A stretch of 64,000 nt of DNA from Bacteroidales bacterium (GCA_023138875.1 JAGLOO010000064.1:16841-80840), one strand, 5' to 3'. Positions 46,200 to 55,997 are shown, counted from the stretch's first letter. Translations and numbers: made by a program. Notes: a model not told the origin generated them from the letters alone.

Positions 46200-46810
46200 G
46201 TGTTGGTCCGCTCATACTAACCTGCCTGCTGATTGCCTTTCAGGACAGCAGCCTGAAGGTGGTCGATTTTGTGGACCTTCCGGGGAATTGGGGCAACAAG
46301 GAGAATGGCACCTGGTACATTGAGTTCAGGGAAACATGGATAGTTCATCAGGGCAAAGGTGGCATAATTAAGGTGGTGGACTCTTATATACCGCATAATC
46401 ACATCGATCCGGAAGCTTCAACCGATTCTCTTCAATCGCTCTTTGCGGCTTGCATCAGGGAGGAGACATCTGTAAAAGGGATGATAAATCTCGGAAACAT
46501 CTCATACGAATTCATACTGCTGGACCCCCAGGCCAGGAGGCTCCAGGGGGAGCTGATCGGGCTAATCACCTGGCGTTCGCCCGCCGCCAAACATTATAAT
46601 CTGGAACAACAAATGCTCTCGGTCCATTTTCACGAAGTGTGGTTCATCAATCCGGTCTCCCTTCAATTCAAAAAAAAGGTGCGTGGAATTACCCCTGTGA
46701 TCTGGCAGCGGAGAATGACAACCGATGGTGAACCCATCAATGATGCCGATACCGGTTTGCCCGTTTACTATAAGAATCGGCTTGAGCGTATTGAATTACG
46801 CAACCTGTAG
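46196..46810 (+). CDS. Hypothetical secreted protein with GldN-like ending
   Basis: 204 residues. The only plausible start is TTG at 46196 (overlapping the previous stop as TTGA), because a TGA lies six codons upstream in frame; it gives a short signal-like segment SVGPLILTCLLIAF. The C-terminal third, FHEVWFINPVSLQFKKKVRG then ITPVIW, resembles the motif of GldN/PorN gliding and T9SS proteins (EDWFFD...VRIIGIAPVI), but the similarity is short and the rest was not matched. Likely co-transcribed with the preceding beta-barrel gene. Confidence 0.6.
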   Translation: MSVGPLILTCLLIAFQDSSLKVVDFVDLPGNWGNKENGTWYIEFRETWIVHQGKGGIIKVVDSYIPHNHIDPEASTDSLQSLFAACIREETSVKGMINLGNISYEFILLDPQARRLQGELIGLITWRSPAAKHYNLEQQMLSVHFHEVWFINPVSLQFKKKVRGITPVIWQRRMTTDGEPINDADTGLPVYYKNRLERIELRNL

Positions 46811-46965
46811 CCAGGTTTTATCGTCTTATTGTTATATAACCACCTAACCTGAATAATTCATAAATTATTCTATTGCGAAACCAACCTACTGTGATAAAAG
46901 AAAATGCTCAATTTTTGATTCTCATAACGAAAACTTATGAATTAATCAGGCTAAACATATCTGCA

Positions 46966-48207
46966 ATGAAAAAGTCATTTCTTATCATCGTTGGCGTTGC
47001 TGCCATGATGGTCTCATGGCCATCCTGCACCCAGCTTGAGGAGACCGGTAAACTGCAATTCGGTCTTGAGCTGTCTGACGATTCTGAACTAAAATCAGTA
47101 ATGGCAGACCGCAATGTATCTGAGGCCCTGGTTTCCATCGCGGGTGAGAACGGAGCGTTGATCTTCGATAAGGAACCCCTGCCCATCTATAAATTTGGGG
47201 AGGAATACACCACCAGATCCCTGAAATTACCAGTAGGCGAATTCCTTCTCACCGAATTCATGCTGATCGATTCTTCGGGTGTAGTGTTGTGGGCAACGCC
47301 CATGGAGGGTTCCAGGCTGGCCCACCTGGTCAGGCAACCCCTGCCCATTCACTTCGGCATCAGCCACGAACAAACCACCAGCCTGGATATACAGGTCATC
47401 CGGGTAAAAGATCATCCCCCGGCCGATTTCGGATATGTAAATTTTGACATTGGTTTTGTTGACAGGTTCTGCCTCAAGGTACTCTACTTGTCCCGCTGCA
47501 TGGAAGACTGGAATGACTCCATCCTTGGACCCAACAACCCGGATGCTCCTATCCACCAGCCACGATTCACCATGCACCTCGGAGACCAGCTGGTGGTGGA
47601 CGAACCATTGAACCAGGGATTGAACCATTACGCTGTGCCCATGTTGTCTGACTGGTACCTTCTGAGTGCCACCGATTGCCACGGCCAGCTCTTCTATGAA
47701 CAGAAAATCCATTTAAGAGAGCTGGTGAATCACCGTTGCACACCTGACTACCCTCCCCTTGTTATTTACCATGACCCGGATTCAGGGATCATCATTACGC
47801 CGGAGGGATTGCACGAGCCTACCATCAGGCAGGGAGTTTTTGGAAGCATTTCGCTACCACTGGATAGTAACACGGTAACGAACGATCCTGATGTCTGGCC
47901 TGTCATCAGGGATATCTACTTTTACCCCTATGCCGTGTTGGATTCCATTTATACATTTGCCCCCATAGACTGTTATTTCCCCCTGGAAATAATCCGGATG
48001 GACCCTGTAGCCATTGTCAGGTCCAACTCCGACGGCTACTTCCAGGTCCCACTGAAAGAGGGAGATTACCTCTACATGGTGAAAGAGGACGACAGGTATT
48101 ACATTGATGCATACATCAGTTCCCATCGTCCGGGTCTGGTAACCGTTTTCCCTGGGGAGGTTACAGAGTTACTTATCCACATGGTTGATTGCTCCAAGTG
48201 GCAATAA
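46966..48207 (+). CDS. Hypothetical lipoprotein (413 residues)
   Basis: Starts MKKSFLIIVGVAAMMVSWPSC, a lipoprotein signal (the frame opens upstream at 46873, but the ATG at 46966 places the signal at the N-terminus). The mature part is beta-rich, beginning GKLQFGLELSDDSELKS and continuing SLKLPVGEFLLTEFMLIDSS, with a FYPYAVLDSIYTFAPIDCYF segment and an ending PGEVTELLIHMVDCSKWQ. The layout is like Bacteroidetes surface lipoproteins built of Ig-like or fimbrillin-like sandwiches; no family recognised. A terminator hairpin follows at 48228. Confidence 0.7.
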   Translation: MKKSFLIIVGVAAMMVSWPSCTQLEETGKLQFGLELSDDSELKSVMADRNVSEALVSIAGENGALIFDKEPLPIYKFGEEYTTRSLKLPVGEFLLTEFMLIDSSGVVLWATPMEGSRLAHLVRQPLPIHFGISHEQTTSLDIQVIRVKDHPPADFGYVNFDIGFVDRFCLKVLYLSRCMEDWNDSILGPNNPDAPIHQPRFTMHLGDQLVVDEPLNQGLNHYAVPMLSDWYLLSATDCHGQLFYEQKIHLRELVNHRCTPDYPPLVIYHDPDSGIIITPEGLHEPTIRQGVFGSISLPLDSNTVTNDPDVWPVIRDIYFYPYAVLDSIYTFAPIDCYFPLEIIRMDPVAIVRSNSDGYFQVPLKEGDYLYMVKEDDRYYIDAYISSHRPGLVTVFPGEVTELLIHMVDCSKWQ

Positions 48208-48227
48208 TGACAAAGTCTGGTTCATTT

Positions 48228-48264
48228 GGCGGGTTTTTCTATCTTTGGGGAAACCCGCCTTTTT
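48228..48264 (+). terminator. Terminator hairpin abutting the next start codon
   Basis: GGCGGGTTT and AAACCCGCC form a 9-bp perfect stem around a loop of about 15 bases, followed by TTTTT. The T run is followed directly by the ATG of the MutS-like gene at 48265. The loop contains TATCTTTG (48240-48247), a match to TAnnTTTG. Confidence 0.8.
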
Positions 48265-50052
48265 ATGACCAGGAACCAACTCCGCAGCAAATATTCCAAA
48301 CGAATTGAACAGTTTCAATCAGCCATACGGCACCGCTCCAGGCTGATCAATTACATTTCACTGCTCAGGCTTGTGGCAGGGGTGGCGGTGATTTATTCCC
48401 TGGTCCTGGGTATTAAACATCAGGGCTTCCTGTTTTATTCCATATCCGTCCTTATGGCGGTCATATTTCTGATTCTGGTAAGCCTGCACAACAGGTACAG
48501 TGACCGGCGGGAACTGCTCAAACAGCTAAAATCACTCAACCAGACAGAGCAATCGTGCCTGGACCATCGCTATCATACACTACCGGATGGAGTGGAACAT
48601 TCAGATCTTTCGCATCCCTGGTCCCATGACCTGGATATATTCGGACAAGGATCGCTTTTCCAGTACCTGAACCGGACGTCCACCATAAAAGGGAATGAAT
48701 GGCTGGCCGGTATGCTCACCACAGAGCCGGAGGATGTTGAGGCGATCAAATCGCGGCAGGGGATCATTGACGACCTGAAGGATCGCATTGATTTCAGGCA
48801 AAACTTCACGGCACGCGGTCACCTGATCGAAGAAAAAAAAGATGACCTGCAGGGCATTTCCAGCTGGTTGTCTGCAACAGCGTACATTAAAAAGAACCGG
48901 TGGCTGTTTTACCTGGCGCTGACAGTCAGTAGCATTGCTGTTGCCATCATCATCGCTGGTTTTTTCAATTCTTCGAATTTCAGGTACCTGCTGCCACTGT
49001 TGTTGTTCAACTGGATCATGCTCTCTCCCTTCTTCGTGCGCACCAACCACTACCAGGTATCCATCTCCAGGAAACACGAGCTCCTGGAAGGCTATGCCGA
49101 ACTGCTGAAGATCATCTCCACAGAGCCGTTTCAACATCCCTCCTTGCACGTGAAGAGGGAGCAGGCACAAAAAGGGATGAAAGAAGTGGTTAAGCTTTCA
49201 AAACTGCTCAACATCTTTGACCAGCGCCTGAACATGCTGATGGGTTTGGTTTTTAACAGCCTGTTCCTGTTTGATTTCATCATGATGCATCTACTGGAAA
49301 ACTGGAAACATAAAAACAGGGAAAAGATTCTGGAGTGGATCGAACTTACCGCGTGGACCGATGCCATGATCAGCCTTTCCGGATTTGCGTATAACCATCC
49401 TGGATTTGCAATCCCCGAACTGGATGAGGAACAGGTTATTATGGAGCTTAAAGGGCTTGGCCACCCATTGATCCCCGATGAAAAGAGGGTGGTAAATGAC
49501 CTCCGGATCGATGGTGAAAAGATAGTGATCATTACCGGGGCCAATATGGCCGGAAAATCCACATATTTACGTTCCCTCGGTATCAATACCGTGCTGGCTT
49601 ATGCAGGATGTCCCGTTTGTGCAGAGCGTTTTACGACCCGACTCATGGGCCTTTACTCCAGCATGCGCACCGCAGACTCACTCAGGGATGAAGAGTCCTA
49701 TTTCCTTGCAGAGATTAAAAAACTGCAATTGATAGTTCGCCGTATGGAAACCGGGAAACCCCTGCTGATCCTGCTTGACGAAGTGCTGAAGGGCACCAAT
49801 ACGACAGACAAAAAGCGTGGTTCTGTTGGATTAATCAAGAGATCCCTTCAATACCCGGTTCGCTGCTTTATTGCCACCCACGACCTTTCCATGGGGGAGC
49901 TTGAAAAAGAGCATGGTGGTGAGATAGTGAACTACTGTTTTGAAAGTTATATCAGGGAACTGAATCTGGAGTTCGATTATACCATCAGGAAAGGCATTGC
50001 CACCAATATGAATGCCTCCTTTCTGATGAAGCAGATGGGGATCATGGATTAA
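48265..50052 (+). CDS. Membrane-anchored MutS-family ATPase
   Basis: 595 residues. N-terminal hydrophobic hairpin (about residues 25-75: LLRLVAGVAVIYSLVLG, FLFYSISVLMAVIFLILVS), a MutS core/lever-like region (SLFQYLNRTSTIKGNEWLAG), a second hydrophobic block at about 215-260, and a C-terminal MutS ATPase with Walker A TGANMAGKSTYLRSLG, MRTADSLRDEESYFLAEIKK, Walker B LLILLDEVLKGTN and FIATHDLSMGELE. It lacks the mismatch-recognition domain I, so it is not the mismatch-repair MutS; this type is widespread in Bacteroidetes with unknown role. ATG 48265 was chosen over an upstream TTG that would lie in the terminator stem. No clear ribosome site. Confidence 0.88.
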   Translation: MTRNQLRSKYSKRIEQFQSAIRHRSRLINYISLLRLVAGVAVIYSLVLGIKHQGFLFYSISVLMAVIFLILVSLHNRYSDRRELLKQLKSLNQTEQSCLDHRYHTLPDGVEHSDLSHPWSHDLDIFGQGSLFQYLNRTSTIKGNEWLAGMLTTEPEDVEAIKSRQGIIDDLKDRIDFRQNFTARGHLIEEKKDDLQGISSWLSATAYIKKNRWLFYLALTVSSIAVAIIIAGFFNSSNFRYLLPLLLFNWIMLSPFFVRTNHYQVSISRKHELLEGYAELLKIISTEPFQHPSLHVKREQAQKGMKEVVKLSKLLNIFDQRLNMLMGLVFNSLFLFDFIMMHLLENWKHKNREKILEWIELTAWTDAMISLSGFAYNHPGFAIPELDEEQVIMELKGLGHPLIPDEKRVVNDLRIDGEKIVIITGANMAGKSTYLRSLGINTVLAYAGCPVCAERFTTRLMGLYSSMRTADSLRDEESYFLAEIKKLQLIVRRMETGKPLLILLDEVLKGTNTTDKKRGSVGLIKRSLQYPVRCFIATHDLSMGELEKEHGGEIVNYCFESYIRELNLEFDYTIRKGIATNMNASFLMKQMGIMD

Positions 50053-51419
50053 TGGAATTTGAAAGGATCATCACCGGATTCTCAGACCTGGCATGGGGTA
50101 CCCCCCTCCTGGTGCTGCTGCTGGGTGGAGGTCTCTTTTTCATGGTCTACTCCAGGCTGCTGCCTTTCAGGTATATCCGGCACGCCATCGCGATCTTACT
50201 GGGAAAGTACGACAACCCTGATGAACCCGGCCAGATCAACCACTACCAGGCCCTTTCCACCGCCCTGGCTGCCACCGTGGGCATGGGCAACATCAGCGGG
50301 GTTGCCATTGCCATCACCATGGGTGGTCCGGGCGCCATTTTCTGGATGTGGATGAGTGCCATCCTGGGCGTTACCACAAAGTATTTTACATGTACACTGG
50401 CCGTCATGTTCAGAGGCCGGGACTCCAACGGGGAGCTTCAGGGCGGTCCCATGTATGTGATCGTGGAGGGACTGGGTCAGCACTGGCGGCCCATGGCTGT
50501 CTTCTTCTGCCTGCTGGGAATGATCGGAGTATTACCCATGTTCCAGGTGAACCAGCTGACCCAGATCATAAGGGATGTTGTGCTGATCCCCAATGGCGTA
50601 CAGGCAGGTTTTACTTCCAACCTGATTTCCGGACTGGTCTTTTCAGCACTGGTAGCCATTGTGATCTTCGGGGGAATTAAAAGGATCGGGAAGGTTACCG
50701 GTCGACTGGTACCCATCATGGTGGTGCTGTATGTAATTTCGGTTCTGTTCATCATTTTTACCAATACTGACAGGATCATACCCAGCTTCGCCCTTATATT
50801 CAATGATGCTTTTACAGCTGAATCGGTACTGGGAGGATCGCTGGGAGCACTGATCGTTACAGGTGTAAGACGGGCTGCCTTTTCCAACGAGGCCGGGATC
50901 GGCACGGCCCCCATGGCCCACGGGGCAGCCAAAACTAACGAACCGGTACGGGAGGGACTGGTGGCCATGCTGGGTCCTGTCGTGGATACCATTATTGTCT
51001 GTACCATGACCGCCCTAGCACTGATCATCACAGGAGTTTGGAATTCAGGAGAGTCAGACGGCATCACACTCACTGCCGAAGCTTTCGAAATGGCCATGCC
51101 CGGGTTCGGATCTTACCTGCTAACCATCTCTGTTAGCGTATTTGCCATCTCCACAATGCTGGCGTTCCCCTATTACGGAACCAAGTGTTTCGCTTTTATT
51201 TTCGGGGCCAGGCGCAGCTATCTGTATAAATGGTTCTATATCCTGACCATCCCGCTGGGGACTACAGCCACCCTGGGCATGGTCCTCGGTATTTTTGACG
51301 GGGCCTATGCCCTGATGGCATTTCCGACCATGATCTCTGCCCTTTTACTTTCACCATCGGTGGTAAGAGCTTCCAGGGATTATTTTAACAAGTTAAAAAA
51401 CAGGAATTGTGCTGATTAG
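50052..51419 (+). CDS. Alanine/glycine:cation symporter (AGCS family)
   Basis: 455 residues, about 11 membrane helices; imports alanine or glycine with Na+ (or H+). Motifs: LALSTALAATVGMGN-type region (YQALSTALAATVGMGNISG), GPGAIFWMWMSAILG, LQGGPMYVIVEGLG, and AAFSNEAGIGTAPMAHGAAK, the family signature. Starts by overlapping the MutS-like stop (TAATG). Convergent with the thioredoxin-like gene, overlapping by four bases. Confidence 0.94.
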   Translation: MEFERIITGFSDLAWGTPLLVLLLGGGLFFMVYSRLLPFRYIRHAIAILLGKYDNPDEPGQINHYQALSTALAATVGMGNISGVAIAITMGGPGAIFWMWMSAILGVTTKYFTCTLAVMFRGRDSNGELQGGPMYVIVEGLGQHWRPMAVFFCLLGMIGVLPMFQVNQLTQIIRDVVLIPNGVQAGFTSNLISGLVFSALVAIVIFGGIKRIGKVTGRLVPIMVVLYVISVLFIIFTNTDRIIPSFALIFNDAFTAESVLGGSLGALIVTGVRRAAFSNEAGIGTAPMAHGAAKTNEPVREGLVAMLGPVVDTIIVCTMTALALIITGVWNSGESDGITLTAEAFEMAMPGFGSYLLTISVSVFAISTMLAFPYYGTKCFAFIFGARRSYLYKWFYILTIPLGTTATLGMVLGIFDGAYALMAFPTMISALLLSPSVVRASRDYFNKLKNRNCAD

Positions 51420-52813
51420 GATCCCAGTTTCTTAACCGCCCTCAGAAATTGCCTGAATGTCGCTGGCCTGGCCAGAATAGTCTGTTCACCGTCCAGTAAA
51501 AAAAGCGATGGTGTGGCATAGAGATAATAGTCACCCGGTACCCTGCCATTCCATCCCAGCGGATCATACGATGTGATCCATTGAGGACTTGATTCACTTA
51601 CAAACGCCTCAAAAAACGCTGCTGAGGTATCAACGGAAATGGCAATAATCTCCATACCAATGCTGTTCTCCTGAAGATACCACTCATGCAAATCAGGGAT
51701 CATTTCCTGGCAATGCTCGCAGGTACTGGCCCAGAACATAACCAGCACATAGCGATTGCTGAGATGGGACAGTTGATGGTTCTTTCCATTGATATCCCTG
51801 ATTACAAAGTCAGGAGCCTTCTGCCCCGCTGTCATCTTTTTGTAACCCTCCATTCTGGAGAGGACCAGTTCCACAATATCAGCCTCACAGGATTCATCCA
51901 GGTAATGGTCCGCCAGGTGCACCTGCACCTGTTCCATGCCAAGCAAGTCAAACCCTTCCAACATGAATTCCACCACAAATGAGCGAAGTTCAGGATCCGG
52001 TGACACATTGTCCATGATCCTGTCCACTGCTTCAATGAACTGCTCCTCCTGCTGATCCATCGACAGGGTGTCCAATTTGAACAGGGATAGGTAATCAATG
52101 AGCTTGAAAGTATACACCGGTGCATACAATAGCAATGGATCATCCATGGCGGCATGATCAAAGAAACAGGACTTCAAGGTGTCAATGCGTTCTATGTGGG
52201 ACATTGATCCCGGAATGACAGGCGCAAGAAATGCATTCATGATCCGGATGGCATAAAGACCGGGATAGATGGCCGTCAGTGAATCCATAAACCGGGTCCG
52301 CTGATGTTGCAGTGCATCATACACCCGGACTGCTGAAACATGATCCGGATGGTCCGACTCGGTGGAATAGAGCTGGTTGTATTCCCTTCTAAGCTTATCC
52401 TCATAATCCAGTTCAAAGGCCATAAATTCGCTGTACACCTGGTTTTCCAGAGAATTTTCAAAAAAAGGAACTGGGCCACCCTCGCCCGTCACCACTAATA
52501 TTTCAATATCCTCCCGGTTATATATAAACTCAAAGAACCGGTTTTCTGACCCGATCCCGCTGTAAACATCCGGGTATATGATCCTGTAAATACCTGCAGG
52601 CTCCTCTTGAGAGCGCATAAAATAGAAGGCTCCCGAACTGGTTTCCATGCTGTCCACAATCCTGAAGCGGTCACCATAATAAGAAGCCAGATAAATCTTT
52701 CCCTCATCCACATGCTCAATGGTTCCCCGGATCATATTGGTCTGGCCGCTGAGCATGGAAATTCCAGACAGAAAAAGGAAAAAAATGCAGAATGTGCGTC
52801 CCTGAATAGGCAT
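51416..52813 (-). CDS. Exported TlpA-like thioredoxin-fold protein
   Basis: 465 residues: signal peptide, an N-terminal DUF4369-like beta domain (MIRGTIEHVDEGKIYLASYY), a long helical middle of the DUF5106 type (about 150-320) and a C-terminal TlpA/ResA-like thioredoxin domain (KAPDFVIRDINGKNHQLSHL, FWASTCEHCQEMIPDLHEWY with CxxC = CEHC, and the cis-Pro segment YATPSLFLLDGE). A periplasmic thiol oxidoreductase; the middle domain's role is unknown. No cytochrome maturation genes are adjacent. Confidence 0.9.
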   Translation of the reverse strand: MPIQGRTFCIFFLFLSGISMLSGQTNMIRGTIEHVDEGKIYLASYYGDRFRIVDSMETSSGAFYFMRSQEEPAGIYRIIYPDVYSGIGSENRFFEFIYNREDIEILVVTGEGGPVPFFENSLENQVYSEFMAFELDYEDKLRREYNQLYSTESDHPDHVSAVRVYDALQHQRTRFMDSLTAIYPGLYAIRIMNAFLAPVIPGSMSHIERIDTLKSCFFDHAAMDDPLLLYAPVYTFKLIDYLSLFKLDTLSMDQQEEQFIEAVDRIMDNVSPDPELRSFVVEFMLEGFDLLGMEQVQVHLADHYLDESCEADIVELVLSRMEGYKKMTAGQKAPDFVIRDINGKNHQLSHLSNRYVLVMFWASTCEHCQEMIPDLHEWYLQENSIGMEIIAISVDTSAAFFEAFVSESSPQWITSYDPLGWNGRVPGDYYLYATPSLFLLDGEQTILARPATFRQFLRAVKKLGS

Positions 52814-52956
52814 TTCATCACTTCTAATCCGAATAATAATTAAAATTCGATGATTTTCAAAGATTTAGCATGCCTTTATTATCCATGAAGTTCGATCATT
52901 CTTAATGCCAGCTGTTTTGTATATTGCGGTACTTGAAAACCTTAAAAAACTGTCTT

Positions 52957-53742
52957 ATGAAACCGATTCACCTGATCCCCCTGTGCATGGTTTTGCTCAT
53001 CTCCTGCAATCCCAATGCAAAGAAGCAGAAAGCAGACGCTCCTGAACAATGGATCCAGCTATTCAACGGGAACGACTTGGACGACTGGACCATTAAAATG
53101 AACAAGCACCCGCTCAATGAGAACTTTAATAACACTTTTCAGGTGAAAGACGGGCTCATGGTGACCAGCTATGATGAATACGACCAGTTTGATGCCGAGT
53201 ACGGACACATCTTTTACAAAACCCCCTTTTCACATTATAAACTCAGGGTGGAGTACCGCATCGTAGATGAACAGGTGCCGGGGGGACAGGAATGGGCATT
53301 TAAGAACAGCGGTGTGATGTTCCATGCCCAGGCACCGGAAGAGATGCTGGTGGACCAGGCTTTCCCGGTGAGCATCGAAGCCCAGTTCCTGGGTGGCTCA
53401 GGTGAAGGAGAACGAACCACGGGCAACCTTTGTACACCAGGTACCCATGTGGTGATGGATGGTGAACTGGTCACACAGCATTGCACCAGATCCACTTCAA
53501 AAACTTTCCATGGGGAAGAATGGGTCCATTTTGAACTGGTGGTATATGGAGACAGCATCATTCACCACATCGTGGAGGGAGATACGGTAATCTCCTATTC
53601 AAAACCTCAGATAGGCGGGGATCTGCCCGAAGGATTTCCTCTGACTGAAGGCACACCCCTTACCTCTGGGTATATTGCCCTCCAGGCAGAAAGCCATCCT
53701 TACGAATTCAGAAAGGTGGAGCTGCTGGATCTGAGTAAATAG
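52957..53742 (+). CDS. DUF1080 (3-keto-disaccharide hydrolase-like) lipoprotein
   Basis: 261 residues: lipoprotein signal MKPIHLIPLCMVLLISC (frame opens at 52924; ATG 52957 fits the signal), then a jelly-roll lectin/glucanase-like DUF1080 domain: WIQLFNGNDLDDWTIKM, FSHYKLRVEYRIVDEQVPGG, EWAFKNSGVMFHAQ, GNLCTPGTHVV and IALQAESHPYEFRKVELLDL. The family is linked to 3-keto-glycoside hydrolysis and sugar binding. Probably periplasmic or on the outer membrane. No adjacent sugar genes. Confidence 0.9.
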   Translation: MKPIHLIPLCMVLLISCNPNAKKQKADAPEQWIQLFNGNDLDDWTIKMNKHPLNENFNNTFQVKDGLMVTSYDEYDQFDAEYGHIFYKTPFSHYKLRVEYRIVDEQVPGGQEWAFKNSGVMFHAQAPEEMLVDQAFPVSIEAQFLGGSGEGERTTGNLCTPGTHVVMDGELVTQHCTRSTSKTFHGEEWVHFELVVYGDSIIHHIVEGDTVISYSKPQIGGDLPEGFPLTEGTPLTSGYIALQAESHPYEFRKVELLDLSK

Positions 53743-53785
53743 CTTCCAGCCTTTCCTGCTCGATGGATGTCGGTGTGACTGCCTG

Positions 53786-53822
53786 TGTAATCCTCTACGC
53801 AACCCTGCCGGAGGATTTTACA
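53786..53822. repeat. Hairpin between DUF1080 and barrel genes
   Basis: TGTAATCCTC pairs with GAGGATTTTACA with a two-base bulge, loop TACGCAACCCTGCCG. Located 44 bases after the DUF1080 stop. No T run follows, so it is not a canonical terminator; it may be a structured leader or a repeat. Confidence 0.45.
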
Positions 53823-53908
53823 TCCTTACTGTGAGATTCTCAATACTAACCTGACATGGATAAGGATTTTTTATCCTAAAATCCATGTTGCCCTAAAACC
53901 CAAGTATC

Positions 53909-54880
53909 ATGAAAAAATTCCGTAGCAGGTTCCTGTCAATTTCAATTACATTTTTATTTCTGACCCTCATCCAGGCGAAGAGCCAGGATATTACTGAAGT
54001 TAACCAGGAACTCCTGGATATGAAACTGGAACTGCTGAATTCCCAAATAGAGCTATTCAAATCACAATTAAATGTTTGGGAGACAAAACCTCTGGAACTG
54101 GAACAAAAATTGACATATGTTGACCAACGGATTGACCAACTTGATTTCGATCCGGTCTATTTAAATAACAAACTTCAGGAGATTGAATTGCTCATTAAGG
54201 ACTTCAAGGTAGAAAACAAGAAGACCAAAAAAAAAGGAAATTACTCTTTTCGTCCCGATTCGGTGATCACGGTACCTTATAAAACCGCCATCGCCATCAA
54301 TCCAATCCGCCTGATTGAAGGGACTTTCCATATTACCTATGAACGTGCCCTGACCCCCAAGTTGGGTCTGGGAATCTCGGGCCTCGCCACCTTTGCCACC
54401 GAAGAGGGAGTCTCTGGATTATACATGAAGAATCAAGCACTGGATTATTACAATGCAGCCCTGCAATCATCCCTCCCCTATAAAAATAATAACATTTCAG
54501 GATATGGGATCGTCCTGACCATGAAGAATTATCTGCTGACCGACGTATACAAGAAACAGAGGTCGCCGGTGGGACTCTACGCGGCCCCCAATCTATTATT
54601 CAGAAGGCTATGGTTATCAGGTATGTCCGAGTATCATTTAGAAAATGAATTGATTGAGGAGGAGGTAACCCGGCTATTGAATATCTTTGCATTTGGTGCG
54701 CATATCGGCTGGAAATTCACCTTTGTCAAAGTCCTCTACATCGATGTATACATCGGAGGGCAGATCCGGCTGGCCAAATACGATGATGAGGACAGTTTCA
54801 CCAGATACAAAAACCTGGGTAATATTGATTTTTCAGGAGTAATGCCCACTGTTGGACTGAGCATCGGAATACTGAAGTAG
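53909..54880 (+). CDS. Hypothetical exported protein: coiled coil plus beta-barrel
   Basis: 323 residues. Signal peptide (about 1-27, ending LIQAKSQD), a heptad-rich coiled coil at about 30-95 (LLDMKLELLNSQIELFKSQL, LEQKLTYVDQRIDQLDFD), a Lys-rich linker, then a beta-barrel-like C-terminal half (TAIAINPIRLIEGTFHITYE, FGAHIGWKFTFVKVLYIDVY, GQIRLAKYDDEDSF, GVMPTVGLSIGILK). The DUF3575-like segment NPIRLIEGTFHITYERAL suggests a small outer-membrane barrel. Function unknown. Ends almost touching the URO-D pseudogene. Confidence 0.75.
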   Translation: MKKFRSRFLSISITFLFLTLIQAKSQDITEVNQELLDMKLELLNSQIELFKSQLNVWETKPLELEQKLTYVDQRIDQLDFDPVYLNNKLQEIELLIKDFKVENKKTKKKGNYSFRPDSVITVPYKTAIAINPIRLIEGTFHITYERALTPKLGLGISGLATFATEEGVSGLYMKNQALDYYNAALQSSLPYKNNNISGYGIVLTMKNYLLTDVYKKQRSPVGLYAAPNLLFRRLWLSGMSEYHLENELIEEEVTRLLNIFAFGAHIGWKFTFVKVLYIDVYIGGQIRLAKYDDEDSFTRYKNLGNIDFSGVMPTVGLSIGILK

Positions 54881-54894
54881 ATCGTATTCTTTTT

Positions 54895-55932
54895 TCAGTA
54901 TTTCCCGTATGTTCTGGCAGTCTCAACCATGGCATGCAGGTTCTCATCGGGAGTATCACGGCCGCACTGGTCCCCGGTTGAAAGGATGAACCTGCCCCCT
55001 GCGGCTGCATCATCGATGGCCTTTTTGGCTGCTTTGATGACCACATTTACATCTTTATTGAGCATCACGCCGGTGGTATGAAGGTTTCCCTTCAGAATGA
55101 TCTTATTGCCATAAAGCTGCTTCAGGTCCGCAGGAATGAATATGGGTTGGAAGTCCTGCAGCGGTGGCCAGATCAATTCCCCGTTTCACTGCCGGAAATG
55201 ACAGTTGTTTGAACATATCCAGGATCTGGAAAACCAGCGTCCCGGATCCCCCCACACAGATAAAGTCCGGCTTCACCTCCATGTCCATAATATCTTTAAA
55301 CCGCCGCTCTACATTTTCAACCCGCTCCTGTGCCCACTGCTCATGTAGTTCAGGATGATCGTAATATTCATAAATAGCCTCCACACTGGTGAGTGCCCGG
55401 GAGGATATGCTCTACACCGACCAATCCCTGATTACCCATCAAATCCCTGACCCTGCGCAGACCGGTAGGATCGGTGTCCACATCCCTCACCCCTTCCAGG
55501 GGTTCAAACTGCTTTGGTTCAGCTGGTAACCCCAATTGAATCTGGCTTTACTCCTTCTGTGGGAGGATCGGCCACATAGTACACATCCACCATCTCCCGC
55601 CAGATCCGTTTTCCATTCTCCTGGTAAGAATCCTGCACAATAATGCGTTCTTCATTTTTGAGAACGATGAACCGCTCCCACACCGGCTCGCCGGGATCAT
55701 TATCCGAGGGGTACTTCAATGGGAAATACCCATCCATTACCGCATCAATGTCAAAATATTTTGCGGTTTCGATATAAGCTTCCCAGATGGGAGGATCGTT
55801 ATACAGGTAGAGGTCCCAGAAAGGTTTTCCGGTCTGCCGTGCCGGAATCATATTTGAAAAGTCAGGGGCTACCGGGACACAGTCAGGTATCTCCCCCCTC
55901 ATTACTATCTGCAGCCTTTCTCGTGAAGTCAT
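54895..55932 (-). pseudogene. Uroporphyrinogen decarboxylase-family methyltransferase, frameshifted
   Basis: The homology runs through four reading-frame pieces: TSRERLQIVMRGEIPDCVPV (from 55932), then LPAEPKQFEPLEGVRDVDTD (frame changed near 55527), then EAIYEYYDHPELHEQWAQER and HIHSCGPEAALW (changed again near 55390), and finally IPADLKQLYGNKIILKGNLH with GGRFILSTGDQCGRDTP to the stop at 54895. About twenty residues of the family are also missing between CGPEAALW and the last piece. Three frame changes plus a deletion mean the gene is not functional unless the sequence is faulty. The family includes cobalamin-dependent methyltransferases; substrate unknown. Confidence 0.85.
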
Positions 55933-55997
55933 GTTCTTCTATTATTTAATTCCCTGCGGGAAATTCATTGATCCCCCGTTAAAGATAATACGAAATC

